Below are positions 1 to 11,469 of a stretch of 64,000 nt of DNA, in pieces. The stretch covers positions 16,535 through 80,534 of the forward strand of contig JAAEAF010010943.1 of the NCBI GenBank assembly GCA_011037195.1, written 5' to 3'. The translations under genes were made by a program, and so were the position numbers. This DNA comes from Triatoma infestans (Eukaryota; Arthropoda; Insecta; Hemiptera; Reduviidae). The notes beneath the pieces were generated by a model. That model ran no database searches. It was given only the letters and a program-made list of their open reading frames with translations, and was not told the origin of the DNA. Positions within the stretch are counted from its first letter, which is position 1. Each line of letters begins with the position of its first letter.

Positions 1-449
1 AAGAAAAGAAAAAACGCACACTACACAAACAGATTGATATATGACCCAAAGCTTTAGAAAGGGAATATAAAAATGAAACCGGGTGGGAGAGAAGAGACAA
101 GCGTGCCGAAACGAAGGCGGTACTTATACAAGCGGAACAAAATAAATGACTTTTAGGTTTATGATAAAATGCCGAAACGTCAGCTATTATATTTGTCTTT
201 TTTAGACCACACCAAGTGTATACTTCGTATGGTTTCATATTATATCTGTGTGTATTTATTTCTTTCAATTTTTAAGATGTATACAATTTATTTTTAAAAA
301 ACTTTTTAGTTTTTTTTTATATATATTTATATGATCAAATATAAGAATATAGGTTAAAGCTTTGTAAACATTATATTTAGGGCAAAATCTGTAGATTTCC
401 CTAATATTCCGTTAGGGTATACTCGTAATTAAATTATGATAAGGAAATA
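1..449. other. AT-rich sequence, no feature recognised
   Basis: There is a mildly GC-richer patch at 60-160, then very AT-rich DNA with T-runs at 290-330. No reading frame, RNA gene or transposon end is apparent. The part just left of 450 may be the decayed 5' portion of the LINE that follows. Confidence 0.4.
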
Positions 450-584
450 ACTGGTTTCTAATAAATAAATTTGCCAGATTTTAGTTAAAGATATTATTTA
501 TTTGCTAATATATATTATTTATCAGATTATGAGGACTACAAAAGTTCCTGATCAGTGGTTAGTTTCAGACATAATTTTACTATA

Positions 585-2004
585 CAGGGTGACCAGAGTT
601 ATATGCTCCACCCACTTTTTTTTTAAACGGCGGGAAATTTCGAAAAAATAGAAAACACGTATTTAATCATTTTTAGTCTAGTTTATTTTCAGTGATTGAT
701 CCATTTTTTTATACCCCAATATCCCGAGATACAGCATCCAACTTTTTTTTTCAAATGGAACATTATATTTTTTTTTGCATATTTTTATAGTGCTTGAGCT
801 CCTAAAAAAAAAAAAAATTTAAATCGGTTAGGTTTTTCAAAAGTTATGATAATTTAAAATATGAAAAACAAATTTCAGTTTAATGTCAAAATTACCTTAT
901 TTTTTTTTTAAAGAAGCTGTTCAAACTGGGCACCATCGACGGATAGGCAAGCCAAAGCTCTGGACTCCCACGCTCTGTTTGCAGCAGCACTTAGGTGGCA
1001 AAGTCAACATCTAGTCAGGCTAGAGTTATTTGACGTTCCAGATCTTCGACTGAAGCCACGGGATTAAGGTTACTATACACTTCATTTTGTAGATATCCCC
1101 ACAAAAAATGGACAAAAAATGCACAATTTTATGGACTGATGAATCAAAGTTTACCAACAATAATGGCCTTCTTAATCGTTGGAACCTTTAGAATATGGGC
1201 AGAAGAAAATCCACAAGTTACCTTCGCCACACGCCATCAGGTTGTTTTTTTCTGCAAACGTTTGGTGTGGAGTTTTAGGAAACCAACTAATAGGCCCAAA
1301 CTTCTACAGAGAGAACTTAACTGGTGAAAGGTATCTAACTTTTTTAAGAGACATTTTGCCAGTTCTGCTTGAAGATGTTCCTCTAAAACGTCGGCTAGAT
1401 ATGTATTTTCAACAAGATGGTTGACCGGCACATAATGCGAGAGTTGTACGACGTTACCTGGACAGAAATTTCCATGAAAAGTGGTTAGGAACTCATGGTC
1501 CGATCCAATGGCCACCTCTATCTCCGGACTTAACCCCAATGGACTATTTTTTGTGGTGATATCTAAAAAATAAAGTGTACAGTAACCTTAATCCCCTGGC
1601 TTCAGTCGAAGATCTGGAACGTCGAATAACTCTAGCCTGCCTAGAGTGCCCAGTTTGAACAGCTTCTTTAAAAAAAAAAATAAGGTAATTTTGACATTAA
1701 ACTGAAATTTGTTTTTCATGTTTTAAATTACCATAACTTTTCAAATTACCTAACCGATTTAAAATTTTTTTTTTATTTTTTTAGCAGCTCAAGTACTATA
1801 AAAATATGCAAAAAAAAATATAATGTTCCATTTGAAAAAAAAAAAAGTTGGATGCTGTATCTCGGGATATTGGGGTTTAAAAAAACGGATCAATCACTGA
1901 AAATAAACTAGACTAAAAATGATTAAATACGTGTTTTCTATTTTTTCGAAATTTCCCGCCGTTTAAAAAAAAAGTGGGTGGAGCATATAACTCTGGTCAC
2001 CCTA
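585..2004 (+). mobile_element. Tc1/mariner-superfamily element with very long inverted arms
   Basis: The element starts CAGGGTGACCAGAG and ends CTCTGGTCACCC, flanked by TA-rich sequence. Inverted arms run about 585-1092 and 1560-2004, with one unmatched patch in the left arm (about 930-1010). A DDE-transposase remnant sits between them and extends into the right arm. It sits in the LINE RT; the target reads TATATA, with TATA (or TA) duplicated. Because the right arm includes the end of the transposase frame, the left arm is an inverted copy of that coding end. The N-terminal DNA-binding region is absent, so it is a non-autonomous foldback derivative. Confidence 0.85.
1100..1660 (+). pseudogene. 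DDE transposase fragment (mariner/IS630-like)
   Basis: The fragment begins at a catalytic-domain segment, WTDESKFTNNNG (first Asp of the triad). It continues through a region at 1200-1420 and reaches MYFQQDG, a stop codon, then PAHNARVVRRYL (second Asp region, about 1400-1460). It closes with WPPLSPDLTPMDYFLWG and YLKNKVYSNLNPLASVEDLE, the C-terminal part seen in insect IS630-mariner proteins. A stop replaces the residue after FQQDG, and frameshifts lie near 1250 and 1557. No N-terminal helix-turn-helix remains. Confidence 0.75.
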
Positions 2005-2005
2005 T

Positions 2006-3247
2006 ATAAAAAAGGTGATCCCATGGACATAAAGAATTATCGCCCTATTAGCCTCTCTTCTAATATAAGCAAAATCTTCGCTAAAGTTATTCAGAGTCGA
2101 GTGAAAAAGAATTTAGAATTCAACCAGCCTATCGAACAAGCGGGATTTCGGCCTAATTTTTCTACGATGGATAATTTACTGGTGGTTAATCAGATTATAG
2201 AGAAAAGTAGAAGTATAACATTGATGTATATTTAACTCTGGTCGACTTCACAAAAGCATTCGACCTTGTTAAACATGATGCCATTTATAGAAGTTTGGCA
2301 GAACAAGGAGTGAGTAGAGAATACATTCATGTTTTAAATTATTGGTATGATAATAGTAAGGCCAGGGTAATATTAGATACAGCAGGCTCTTATTTCCCAT
2401 TGCAAAGAGGTGTGAGACAGGGCGATCCCCTTTCGCCAAATTTATTCAACTGCATCTTGGAACAAGTGTTTAGAAATCTCCATTGGCAAGATAAAGGTTT
2501 AAAAATAAATGGCGTCAATATTATAGTAATCTGCGTTTTGCAGATGATATTATCTTGATTGCGAAATCTGCAAATGAATTGCAACAAATGCTCGAGGAAT
2601 TGGACTATGCTGGAAAACATTCTGGACTTGTCATTACTCAGGAAAAAACGGTACTCCTAACTAATGCCAGCAAATCAGATATTTTTCTTAATGGGAAGAA
2701 GTTGGAATGGTCCACGGAAACAATTTATTTGGGACAAACAATATCCTTTAGAGACAATTTTAGCAAAGAAATAGATCGCAGGATATCTCTCTCCTGTAAA
2801 AAATATTGGTCTCTAAAGTATATAATTAAGAGTAAATTGTCCTTAAGTCTAAAACGTTTGACCTTTAATAAGTGTATCCTACCTTGCATGACTTACGGCG
2901 CTCAGACATGGGCAGTGACCAAGAAAAATATGGAAAAGCTAAAAGTAACGCAAAGGGCAATTGAAAGGAGCATTCTGGGAGTAAGCAGGAAGGATAGGCT
3001 CACTAATTAAGAGTTAAGGCGAAGGACAAAAGTGGAAGATGTTGTGGCTACAATTAAAAAACTGAAATGGAAATGGGCTGGCCACATTGCAAGATTAGGT
3101 GACGATTGCTGGACTAGGAGAATTTTAGACTGGCAACCCCTCGACTGCTATAGAAATAGAGGTAGACAGCCGTTGAGATGGAGGGACGAACTTGTCCAAC
3201 AAACAGGAATCTTATGGCAGCGTACAGCTCGGAACAAGCATTCTTGA
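2006..3247 (+). pseudogene. LINE reverse transcriptase, C-terminal part
   Basis: Three frames cover one RT. Fingers: KNYRPISLSSNISKIFAKVI and QAGFRPNFST (to 2220). Palm: LVDFTKAFDLVKHDA and RQGDPLSPNLFN (2230-2540). Catalytic FADD box: FADDIILIAKS (about 2538-2572), reached by a frameshift. The thumb and C-terminal region follow to a stop at 3008, with a further frame ending at 3245. The enzyme would copy its own RNA at a nicked target. The two frameshifts and the in-frame stop before the ELRRR segment make it inactive. The upstream endonuclease domain is missing or unrecognisable. Confidence 0.85.
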
Positions 3248-3654
3248 TCTAAACCTCTGGGAGAGGCCTTTGCCCACAAATGGGCCTAGTTTCCTAATTT
3301 TTCTATAACTTTTTTTTTGTAGTATAATTAATGTGTATTTTGATTTTTTTGTTTAAAGTATTTACATTTCTTTTTCCTTTAAAGTAGTTTAATTATTTTA
3401 TTTCATTATATTTTATTCCACTAAGTTTGTTGTATTCATAAAGAAATTTCTTTTGTAATTCTTTGTAAATAGGAAACTAATAAAAGGCTTTATTATTATT
3501 ATTATTATATATTATTTAAAAACTTACCACCAGGCTTCTTGAGTGTGTTCACTGAATTTTAATGGTTTTTATGTTATCAGAGATTGTTTCCGTAATAGCC
3601 TAGTTTTTCTAATGTGATTATCGATTTTTTTCTGACTTCTTCATCTCTTTTGTG

Positions 3655-3960
3655 GTGATTGTTTCGTAAAACGATTCAAACGATTTTCTTTAAACTCGTT
3701 ATATCAACTAATTTTACAAACAAGAGCTACAAGTTTTTAATTTGAAACTAGTTTTCGAGGTACATTCATGTAAGTGATGTTTTGGGGGAAGGCTGGGTGA
3801 CTTTAGGCTTCTTTCTAAAGTGCCATTTCCATTAAACTAAAAGATTCTATCGTCTATATAATATTAATAAGAATTTAATTGTGAATAACGAAATTCAGAG
3901 TTTGAAGAAAATCCGTTTGTCGAAATTGCGATATTTATATTATATTTTGGATCAACATAC
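3655..3960 (+). repeat. Abundant tandem-unit repeat family, one partial unit
   Basis: Landmarks of the window's commonest repeat are present in order: a phrase like AACGATTTTCTTTAAACT, then AGAGCTACAA, then TTTGAAAC, then a G-rich stretch, then TCTAAAGTGCCA, and finally TTTGAAGAAAATC. It is one roughly 290-bp unit without the terminal blocks. See 16595-17565 for the best complete copy. Confidence 0.6.
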
Positions 3961-4957
3961 GCTAATTTTTAGTTATAGGTATGTGAAATTTACGTACAAC
4001 TGGAAAATAAATACCTATATTGGTATAAATAAATACCCATATCTCAAAACAATAATTCCCACATCAAAACTATGAAAATTACAATAAAAGAAAAACGTGA
4101 GTGTGTTTCACAACAGAGTTTGGGTATACCAGAAGCTAAGATCTTTGGGTATACCAGAAGTGATGGCAATTTGTGGAGGTTCCTCATAAAACCTATTCAT
4201 TTTCACTTATTAACAGGTCAACACAATTAATTTTCTATTACATTTTATCTCATTTGTTCATTATTATTATTATGGGAGACTAATTTTCCAGTCAAGCAAC
4301 AGGGTGCAGCACAAGCTTCTGGCAAGTATTGAAGAGGTTAGTGTGTTGTTATGGTTAGAACAAGTAAAAGGTTATGTTTGTTTGATTCAGAGTGATGTGT
4401 CTCCGTGTTTTACGTCGATTAAGTTGACTACATAATTGTGTTCAGGTAACTGTGTTGAATTTAAATACAATTTCTTTCATTAAAGAATCTCGATTATTAT
4501 AAGGTTGTTTAATGCACTTTCAGCATTGTTCCCAATTCCCACATAAATAAACTGCTGGACAAAAGTATTGCATAAAATTTCAAAATGTTTTCTTTCATGA
4601 TAATACATTTGTTTTTCCTTTAGTTTTTTTTATGGATTCATTTTAAATAAACTCTGGCCCAATGGAGAACAAGATATAACCAATTTGTTTATGTTTTTAT
4701 AATGAAAAATCCGTTCAAACCTTATAAACACAAATCATCCCAGTACGTCATTTCATTGCCTCAGAGTAATTACTCTTTCTTACAAAGTTTTCTTTAGTGT
4801 TTTTGTTATCAGTTTTTTTTTTTTTTTTAAAGATTGTTTTAATTTTTCAAAACATTAATTGTCTCGTGAAGGAAATTATTCTGAAGAAATAGCAGTTCGT
4901 GTGGTAACATTGCATTAAGAAGGGGTTTAGCAGTCAATTATTGCTCAGAGACTAAGA

Positions 4958-6065
4958 ATGAACCAATCCATTGTTTCAAGAATGTTAATGCGCTACAGGG
5001 AGAATGGGAAATACTCTCGAAGACCTGCCACGGGCCGTCCCAGAAGTGCAGCTCGGACAGAAGATAGATTTATTCATCTGAATGTGTCAAGAAACAAGTT
5101 CGTTACTAGCATTCAATTACTTCACTTGATCGCTCATGTCCGTAATGTCAATATTTCATGCAGGACAGCCAGAAGAAGGTTAAATGAAGCAAACTTGGCT
5201 TCCAGGATATCGCTGAAGAACCTCTTCAAGGTACTTCCGGGCATTTAACATCCCATTTTCCACGACATTTAAGTCTGTACGTCTGTCAAAACTTATGCTT
5301 CCCTAAATCATAACACCGCCTCCACCAAAAGCCACTCTTGGAGAAATGTTAGCCTCTGCATATCTCTCACCCTTGACGCTTCCAAACTCCTCCTCCTTCC
5401 AACTGGAGAATGTAGGGTGAATCTCGACTCATCTGTGAATAAAGTACGTCTCTGTTTGGCCCTCTTCTCACCAGAGCGCCAGTCGCGACTGGAATATCCA
5501 CGAGAACATGTCATTTGGACAACAGAGACGTGCTTTATTCACAGATGAGTCGAGATTCACCCTACATTCTCTTGTTGGAAGGAGGAGAGTTTGGAAGCGT
5601 CAAGGGTGAGAGATATACAGAGGCTAACATTTCTCCAAGAGTGGTTTTTGGTGGAGGCGGTGTTATGATTTAGGGAAGCATAAGTTTTGACGGACATACA
5701 CACTTACATATCGTGGAAAATGGGATGCTAAATGCCCGGAAATACCTTGAAGAGGGTCGGTCCTTCAGCGATATGTTGTTCTAATTTCTGAAAGAGTCGG
5801 TGATGATTTCCTATTTTAATGCAGGGCAATGCCAGATATCACACTGCTCGAGCTTGTACCTACAGGATGTTGGGATTCGACGTTTAGTTTTTTCACCGAA
5901 AAGTCCCGACCAAAATCCAATAAAACATCAGTTAGCTACGTATAGCAGTTTTTGAAGAATGGAATGAGATTTCTTAAGAGGTTATCCAAAAATCTAATCT
6001 CTTCAATGCCAAGGAAGCTTGCTGCAGTTATCAGAGCAAGAGGAGGTATCACTAAATACTGTTGA
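4958..6065 (+). pseudogene. Tc1-type transposase, rearranged
   Basis: The N-terminal helix-turn-helix part is readable from MNQSIVSRMLMRYRENG through GRPRSAARTEDRFI and RTARRRLNEANL (4958-5215). Next comes an inverted copy of the catalytic region, then the catalytic region in the proper sense: FTDESRFTLHS (5540), RRRVWKRQG-like and VFGGGGVMI-like segments. The end reads DNARYHTARACTYRMLG (about 5826-5870), with the NPIEH-like box decayed, then EEWNEIS and a C-terminal helix region to 6065. Frameshifts and stops are numerous. The family cuts and pastes DNA at TA sites; this copy cannot. Confidence 0.8.
5207..5775. repeat. Large inverted repeat (hairpin) inside the Tc1 element
   Basis: 5207-5460 is a near-perfect reverse complement of 5525-5775, with few mismatches and short indels, separated by about 65 bp that include a small palindrome CCAGTCGCGACTGG near 5490. 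Any transcript crossing it would fold into a duplex of about 250 bp matching transposase sequence. Confidence 0.9.
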
Positions 6066-6345
6066 CAAAAAAAAATGAAGAAGTGATTAAATAAATAAAA
6101 ACCATTTCAATTTTGAATTTTACCGTTTTTTTTTTTATATATTTTTTTGAGCTTTATTTTTTATTCTGTGTAATAAAACCAAGTTTTTTTTAATATTTTT
6201 GGTTGTTGTTCTTTTTTATTCCTTTGGATTAGAGTTCAACAACATGAATCCATAAAAAAAAAAAAAAAATACGAAAATACCTTTCAACTTCAAATTATAA
6301 TATTTTGAAATTTTATACAATACAATACTTTTGTCCAGCAGTTTA

Positions 6346-6572
6346 GAAGTAAATTTCTAAATAATTAATAACAATATTCTTAATACAAATTTATTTAAAT
6401 ATAATTAACCAATTAAAGAGAAATTATCAAGCCATTTCACTTGCTCCCTTATATTTTTATTTATTTTACTTTTTAATCTCTTTAAAATGAACAGAAATTT
6501 TAATAAGAAATAACTAATAAGGGAATTATAATATTCGTAATAGACACGTAAAATTTACGTGACTTGACTTCT

Positions 6573-6617
<45 letters not shown>

Positions 6618-7294
6618 AATTTCTTGTTTTTGAGTAAAGATGATTAAAAATTCCAAAAAAAAAAGAAGTGTTTTTAGTATCAATAATTCATGCGGCAGTG
6701 TAAACTAAAAAGAACCATCCAACGAGACCTCACACATTGCCTAGGTGACGGACTCTTGTCTTCATTATATCATTTTCTTACTGACTTTTTTTAGTATTTT
6801 ATTTTATTTTATTTTTTTTCTGTTTCTTCACGTTCTTTTTCTTGATCTTGTTGTTGTTAGCTGTTGTTGGTTTCTACATATATCCAGTGAAAGAGAATGG
6901 ACTTCTTATGTGCATCCATTCTACTAATGAAGCCTTCGTCTCTAGCTAAGTTTTTTTTTTTTTTTTTATAAACTTGGTGACATGATGCTCTGCGTGTTTT
7001 CTTTTTTCTTTTTTTTTTTTTTTCTTGTTTTTATTTTGTAAAGTGAAGATCTCTTCTTGTCAACTTTAATGCTCATTCTTGGTTGGATTAGTGCTTTTTC
7101 TTCTAACAATGCCACCCAATTGAATTAACTTCCAAGTTTTTTTTCCCCCCATCTTAGAATGCATAAATTAATTATTTTACATGAAACTATTCCAGTTGAT
7201 TAGACATAATAAAGATTATTCAATCAATTGTTTATACCATGGTGTTCTTAAATATATTTTTTTATGGTTTTTAAATCCATCTCCAGTACTAAAT
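6346..7294. other. AT-rich, low-complexity sequence
   Basis: A 41-base T-run lies at 6576-6616, with shorter T-runs at 6950-6967 and 7011-7023. No coding, RNA or transposon signature was recognised. The 60-residue frame at 6745 is a run of T-rich codons. Confidence 0.6.
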
Positions 7295-7416
7295 TTTCAC
7301 TCTTAGAACATGTACGATATACATGTTCCGGTTTTCACCGGAAATATCCGTTTTGAGGTCTCCTGAGTCCAAAAAAATGGATTTTAGAAAATTTTCTGTG
7401 TGTGTGTGTGGATATA

Positions 7417-8332
7417 CGAGGTGTGTAAATTAAGTATTGAGACTGATTTACTAGTGTTCGATCTGGCTACACTGGAGACGCGGCGCATGCGTGGTAGGGC
7501 AAGTAAACATCTGATACACGTCCAGTGCAAATTTGAAAATGCTAGAGTTGTTGCACTGTCCGTAGTGACTTTTTTTGTGAGCAAGGTTTTTTCAGTGCGT
7601 TTTAAAAATGAGTGACATCAATTACGAGCAACGTTGTGCTATCAGGTTTTGCTTCAGACTTGGGCACAGTGCAACGGAAACGTTTGAAAAACTGTGCCAG
7701 GCCTATGGAGACAATGTTTTGTCGAGAGCACAGGTTTTTAGGTGGTTTAAGTCGTTTGCAGAAGGAAGGGAATCAATTGAAGACGAGCCTCGCAGCGGAA
7801 GGCCTTCATCTTCAAGAACCGACGAAAATGTTGGCAGAATCCGCGATCTCGTGCGTTCAGATCGTCGTTTGACAGTCCGAATGATCGGCGAAGAGTTGAA
7901 TTTGACTCACACAACCGTTCATCAAATTTTGACTAATGAATTGGGGATGAGAAAAATTTGTGCAAAAATGGTTCCGAAAAATAGTAGTAGAAAAATAGTA
8001 TTTGGCCAGTAATAACATTCCTGTGGCTCCTCAGCCTCCTTATTCACCCGACTTGAGTCCATGTGACTTTTTTTTGTTCCCCAAATTGAAAAATCACCTC
8101 AAGGGACGTCATTTTGGAACATGGAGAATATTCAAACAGCCGTAACCGACCAACTGAAGTCTATTCCAGTATCCGAGTTCCAGCACTGCTATGACGAATG
8201 GAAGAATCGTCTTCAGCGTTGTGTGGCTTCCCAAGGTAGTTACTTTGAAGGGGACAATGTTGAATTGTAATTTTATTTGAATAAAAAAAAGATAAAAAAT
8301 CAGTCTCATTACTTAATTTACTACACACCTCG
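7417..8332 (+). mobile_element. mariner element, internally deleted (copy 1)
   Basis: Termini CGAGGTGTGTAAATTAAGTA and its complement lie at 7417 and 8332 with TA duplications at 7415-7416 and 8333-8334. The other copy of the host repeat (minus strand near 17450) gives the pre-insertion sequence, which supports these ends. It is 916 bp against about 1.3 kb for a full mariner. The missing part is the centre of the transposase. It is nearly identical to 42414-43306, so both moved recently. Confidence 0.95.
7608..8270 (+). pseudogene. mariner transposase, catalytic core deleted
   Basis: The N-terminal DNA-binding region is intact: [20 protein letters not shown], then a second helix-turn-helix around [16 protein letters not shown] residues, then IGEELNLTH, ending at [11 protein letters not shown]. 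The sequence then jumps to the last part, NIPVAPQPPYSPDLSPCDFF, which holds the third acidic residue region, and on to YFEGDNV. The first two catalytic aspartates are deleted. Extra bases near 7980 and a one-base loss near 8123 shift the frame. A peptide of about 134 residues with DNA-binding capacity could still be made. Confidence 0.88.
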
Positions 8333-8455
8333 TATGAACAGCTCAAAAACGAAAAATCGTAGAAAGTTCAACCTTGGTATTCCGTTTAGTTATCATCATG
8401 GGATCCGACAATAGGTCATCAGTCAAAATTCCTCAACCGTAAGTACCACTTTACT

Positions 8456-8499
<44 letters not shown>

Positions 8500-9205
8500 T
8501 TTTTTGCGATTTTCTCAAAAACGGCGTCGACGATTTTCTTCAAACTTGGTATATCAACTAAACATACAAAGAGCTACAACTTTGATTTTACACATTTCTC
8601 TGGAAAAATTCATTTAAGGTCAGTTTTGGGTGACGGGTGGGGTTAGGTTTTCTTCTAAAGTGCTATTTCTGTTTAATATATAATTCTGTCATCCAAATAA
8701 TATTAATTAGAATTAAATATGTAGTTGAAATTCCGAATTTGAAAAAAAATCGGATAACCGGAAGTTCGTTTTTGCTGAAATTATTTTTTCGTTTTTTTTT
8801 ATATTTTCTCGAAAACGGCTTAAACGATTTTGCTTTAAACTAGGAATGTGTACTACACATATAAAGAGCTACAACTTTTATTTGAAACGTTTCCCCTGAT
8901 AGTGTCATTTAAGGGGGCTTTTGGGGTAGGGATGGGGTTTTGTTTTTCGCTAAGCACTATCATAGTTAATTATACAATTCTGCCATCCAATATTTCTAAT
9001 TTAATTAGAAATAAATAGATGACAGCCAAAATTCTAAGTTTCAAGACAATTAGTAAAGTGCGCTTTTAGTGAACAGTTTTTCAGTTTTCGACGAACTCCG
9101 ACGACTTTCATTAAATGTGGTATACTAATTATTAAATTTGTCAATTTCAATTTTGAAAACTGGTGTAAGAGAAAGTTGTTTGAGTGTTTCACACCAGATT
9201 TTTTT

Positions 9206-9959
9206 TTTTTTTTTTATTGATATTCACACCTTTTGTAAGCATAACAATAGTAAATTTGTTTAATTGTGTACAATTAATAGAAACCGGAGCGGAGAAATCA
9301 CTCAGTAGTGAAACTTCAATTTAATCAATAAGTAGATCATGAGGGCGCTTTAATCTTCGAATAGAATGTACAGGATTAGTGAGGAATTCAAGTTCATGAA
9401 CAAGAAGATTGACATGAGAGGATAACTGTTTTAAAACTGGAATATGATTTCTTGACGGATTTATGGTATTATTTAAATCCGTATGGATTGTATGATTGGA
9501 GACAAAGAAAGGAGCTGAAACGATTTTGCTGAGGATTTTTGGATTGGAGGGTTTGGATACGATTATAATTAAATCGTTTATTTGGACTGTTTTGCAAAGA
9601 TGCTTCTGCGCCCTTAAAGAATCAGACCGATCACAGGGTAGCCTCCTAGTTTTGCCTTCATAACCCCATATGGATAAGCGCCATCCCTTTGGCTTATTGA
9701 AAGTGATAGTAAATAATATTTGTTACCCTTTTTTTTTAATTTAATTTATATATTCATTTTTTTCCCATATAATTTTTAATATTTTAATTTCCAATTTTGC
9801 TCAACTATTATATGATTTTGCACTCACTATTTTTTATTCAATTTATATTTTTGCTGTTACTCCATTAAACAGAGCCCACTTGAAGTATCTCACGTCAAAA
9901 TATATATATTTTCCCGTATTTATTGTACAAATGGTTTTATTTAATTATACTGGTAATTA
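9206..9959 (-). mobile_element. 5'-truncated Jockey-type LINE with poly(A) and target duplication
   Basis: On the minus strand the insertion ends in AATAAA plus an A-tail (T-run 9200-9215). It is flanked by near-identical direct repeats of about 23 bp reading AGTGTTTCACACCAG then T-run (9183 and 9960). It inserted into the tail of the 7295-9200 repeat. The coding remnant at 9321-9715 supports a LINE; the part nearer 9959 is AT-rich and unreadable. Confidence 0.85.
9321..9715 (-). pseudogene. Jockey-type ORF2 C-terminal fragment
   Basis: One open frame of about 130 codons reads through to a stop at 9321-9323. Recognisable points are LSIWGYEGK (the IQLWG region after RT in Jockey proteins), then KILSKIVSAPFFVSNHTIH, then LSSHVNLLVHELE, then the typical end SIRRLKRPHDL. 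These match the order seen at the end of Jockey-clade ORF2 proteins. No RT core remains. The frame lacks stops despite truncation, so the insertion is not very old. The clade is recognised from motif order, not from a search. Confidence 0.7.
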
Positions 9960-9984
9960 AGTGTTTTACACCAGATTTTTTTTT

Positions 9985-10443
9985 GTTTGTTTAAATCTCC
10001 CTAAGAATTAATTGGACTACGATTATATTGAATTAAACAAAACGGGAAAAAAAAAAAAAACAGATAAATTCCAGGTGAGTATTAGTAGGGATAAAAGGAA
10101 CATCATAATTTTACTTCTTAGATTAAAAAGAAAACACCTTTAATTTAATTGAGATAAGAACAGTACCAGGCAATACCGGCCTACAGCTAGTGCCCCAGCT
10201 AGATGTTACGTATTAATAAAAATAAAAGAAAATAATAATAATAATAATAATAATATAGAAACAAATTGATATCGCCGTACCTTTTCAAAGTGTGGGAGTT
10301 TGAAAAAAAAAAAGGAAATACAGTAATCATAGTTTAATACTAATAGCAGAAAAATCGAACATACTTCCATTCCCAATCGATCCATGATTACATATATTAT
10401 ATTTGGTATATGTGTATATGTATGTTTTGTATATATAGTGTTG

Positions 10444-10481
<38 letters not shown>

Positions 10482-11469
10482 AGGTGGCATTACTACACAA
10501 GCAAAACTGTATACCGTAGGATGGTGGAGATCTCCTATAGCAGAAAGGCAGAATGCGACCAGTCTTCAACAGAACCACCAATTTCTCCATCCTTCCTTAC
10601 GGCTGCCTACGTTCCCTTTACCTGTTCACCTCTTTAGTAAGAATCACTATTATATCTTATGATTGTTTTTTTTTTTTTTTTACCATTACGTAATTTCTGT
10701 TAGACTAAAATTATTATTGTTCTATTCCTTTGAAATGCCATTTGCTTTCATTTGTTTTTTTTCTTCTTATTTTTCTTTAACTTAGACTTGATTCCATTTA
10801 TTAGGCATTATTATTGTTAAATTTAAAAAAAAAAATTGCTTCAAAATATGTACTCATTTTTCTTTTTTGCAAGCATTAATAATACTTTCTACAAGTTCAG
10901 TAAAGTTTGCTATAGGAATGTCGTAGAAAATTTTTATCAGTATATCAGCAAAAGGAGGCTGCAAGATTAAACTTAAATGGATTGGCTTACATTAGAGAAT
11001 TAAATCGGCATAGAGCCGATTTATATTTAAAAAATTTGGTATATAACACTCACCCAATTTTTACTTGTTATAGTTATTTTTTTTTTTAATTTTTATTTAG
11101 AAATTTACAATCTGCAGACTAATATATATATAATAAGTAAATAGGATGAAATAGATTATAACTTGGTGTTAAGAGCTGGAGGAGAGAAACTACCCAATGC
11201 TGGCAGACTGTATGGGATGACGTAGTGATGCTTGATCTATTCCGAAGGAAATCTTGGGGCAATTGCCGTTTCAAACGGCGAATAGAATTGTCAGGGATAA
11301 TAGTAGAGGCTAGAGACTGTGCTAATGGATTAGAACAATGAGAGAGAGCGGTATATGTTATTTGAGATATATTGTCGTCTTGGCGAGATACCTAAGGCAT
11401 GTTGAGGTCTTTATGGAGAGTGAAATTCGTGACATAGTAGTCAATTATAGACTGACTTTATATAAAATT
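9985..11469. other. AT-rich sequence with microsatellites
   Basis: This holds an (AAT)n run at about 10228-10256, a (GT)n run at 10448-10477 and T-runs near 10666. A moderately GC-rich patch at 10490-10640 is open in two frames (for example SPIAERQNATSLQQNHQ), but I could not match it. 11160-11330 has LINE-like codon texture (SWRRETTQCWQTVWDD) without a decisive motif. No exon or RNA gene is supported. Confidence 0.4.

Larger units (their letters stand above)
450..3520 (+). mobile_element. RTE-like LINE, 5'-truncated, interrupted by a DNA transposon
   Basis: A decayed non-LTR retrotransposon is split in two. Left of the insertion, codons read TTKVPDQWLVSDIILL. Right of it, YKKGDPMDIKNYRPISL continues the same reverse transcriptase. 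Removing 585-2004 restores an open frame across the junction. After the RT there is a C-terminal segment with a WAGHIARLGDD-like motif, typical of RTE-related insect LINEs. The 3' end carries a conserved tail phrase, then an (ATT)n simple repeat at about 3490-3515, as RTE-type elements usually end. Frameshifts and stops show it is dead. The clade call is from motif resemblance only. Confidence 0.8.
4550..6343 (+). mobile_element. Tc1-like transposon with internal inverted duplication
   Basis: Terminal inverted repeats AACTGCTGGACAAAAGTATT and its complement end at 4550 and 6343, flanked by the TA target duplication (4548-4549, 6344-6345). Similarity between the ends continues inward for about 100 bp. 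The interior carries a broken Tc1 transposase. Between the N-terminal part and the catalytic part, about 250 bp of the catalytic region are present again in reverse orientation (5207-5460 against 5525-5775). The element is not autonomous. Confidence 0.9.
7295..9200 (+). repeat. Nearly complete tandem-unit repeat, split by a mariner
   Basis: The head block has TTTTCACCGGAAATATCCG and a (GT)n tract, interrupted by the mariner at 7417-8332. It resumes with AACAGCTCAAAAACGAAAAA. The body holds three degenerate units, marked by ACGATTTTCTTCAAAC-like phrases at about 8525, 8820 and 9095. The tail carries GTAAGAGAAAGT at 9164-9175 followed by GAGTGTTTCACACC. The same order occurs on the minus strand at 16595-17565. 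A 38-base T-run lies at 8459-8496. Confidence 0.75.

Noticed and set aside
10206..10662. Frames across the (GT)n region on both strands
   Set aside because: They are readings of dinucleotide repeats (Val-Cys, Thr-His) and overlap on opposite strands.
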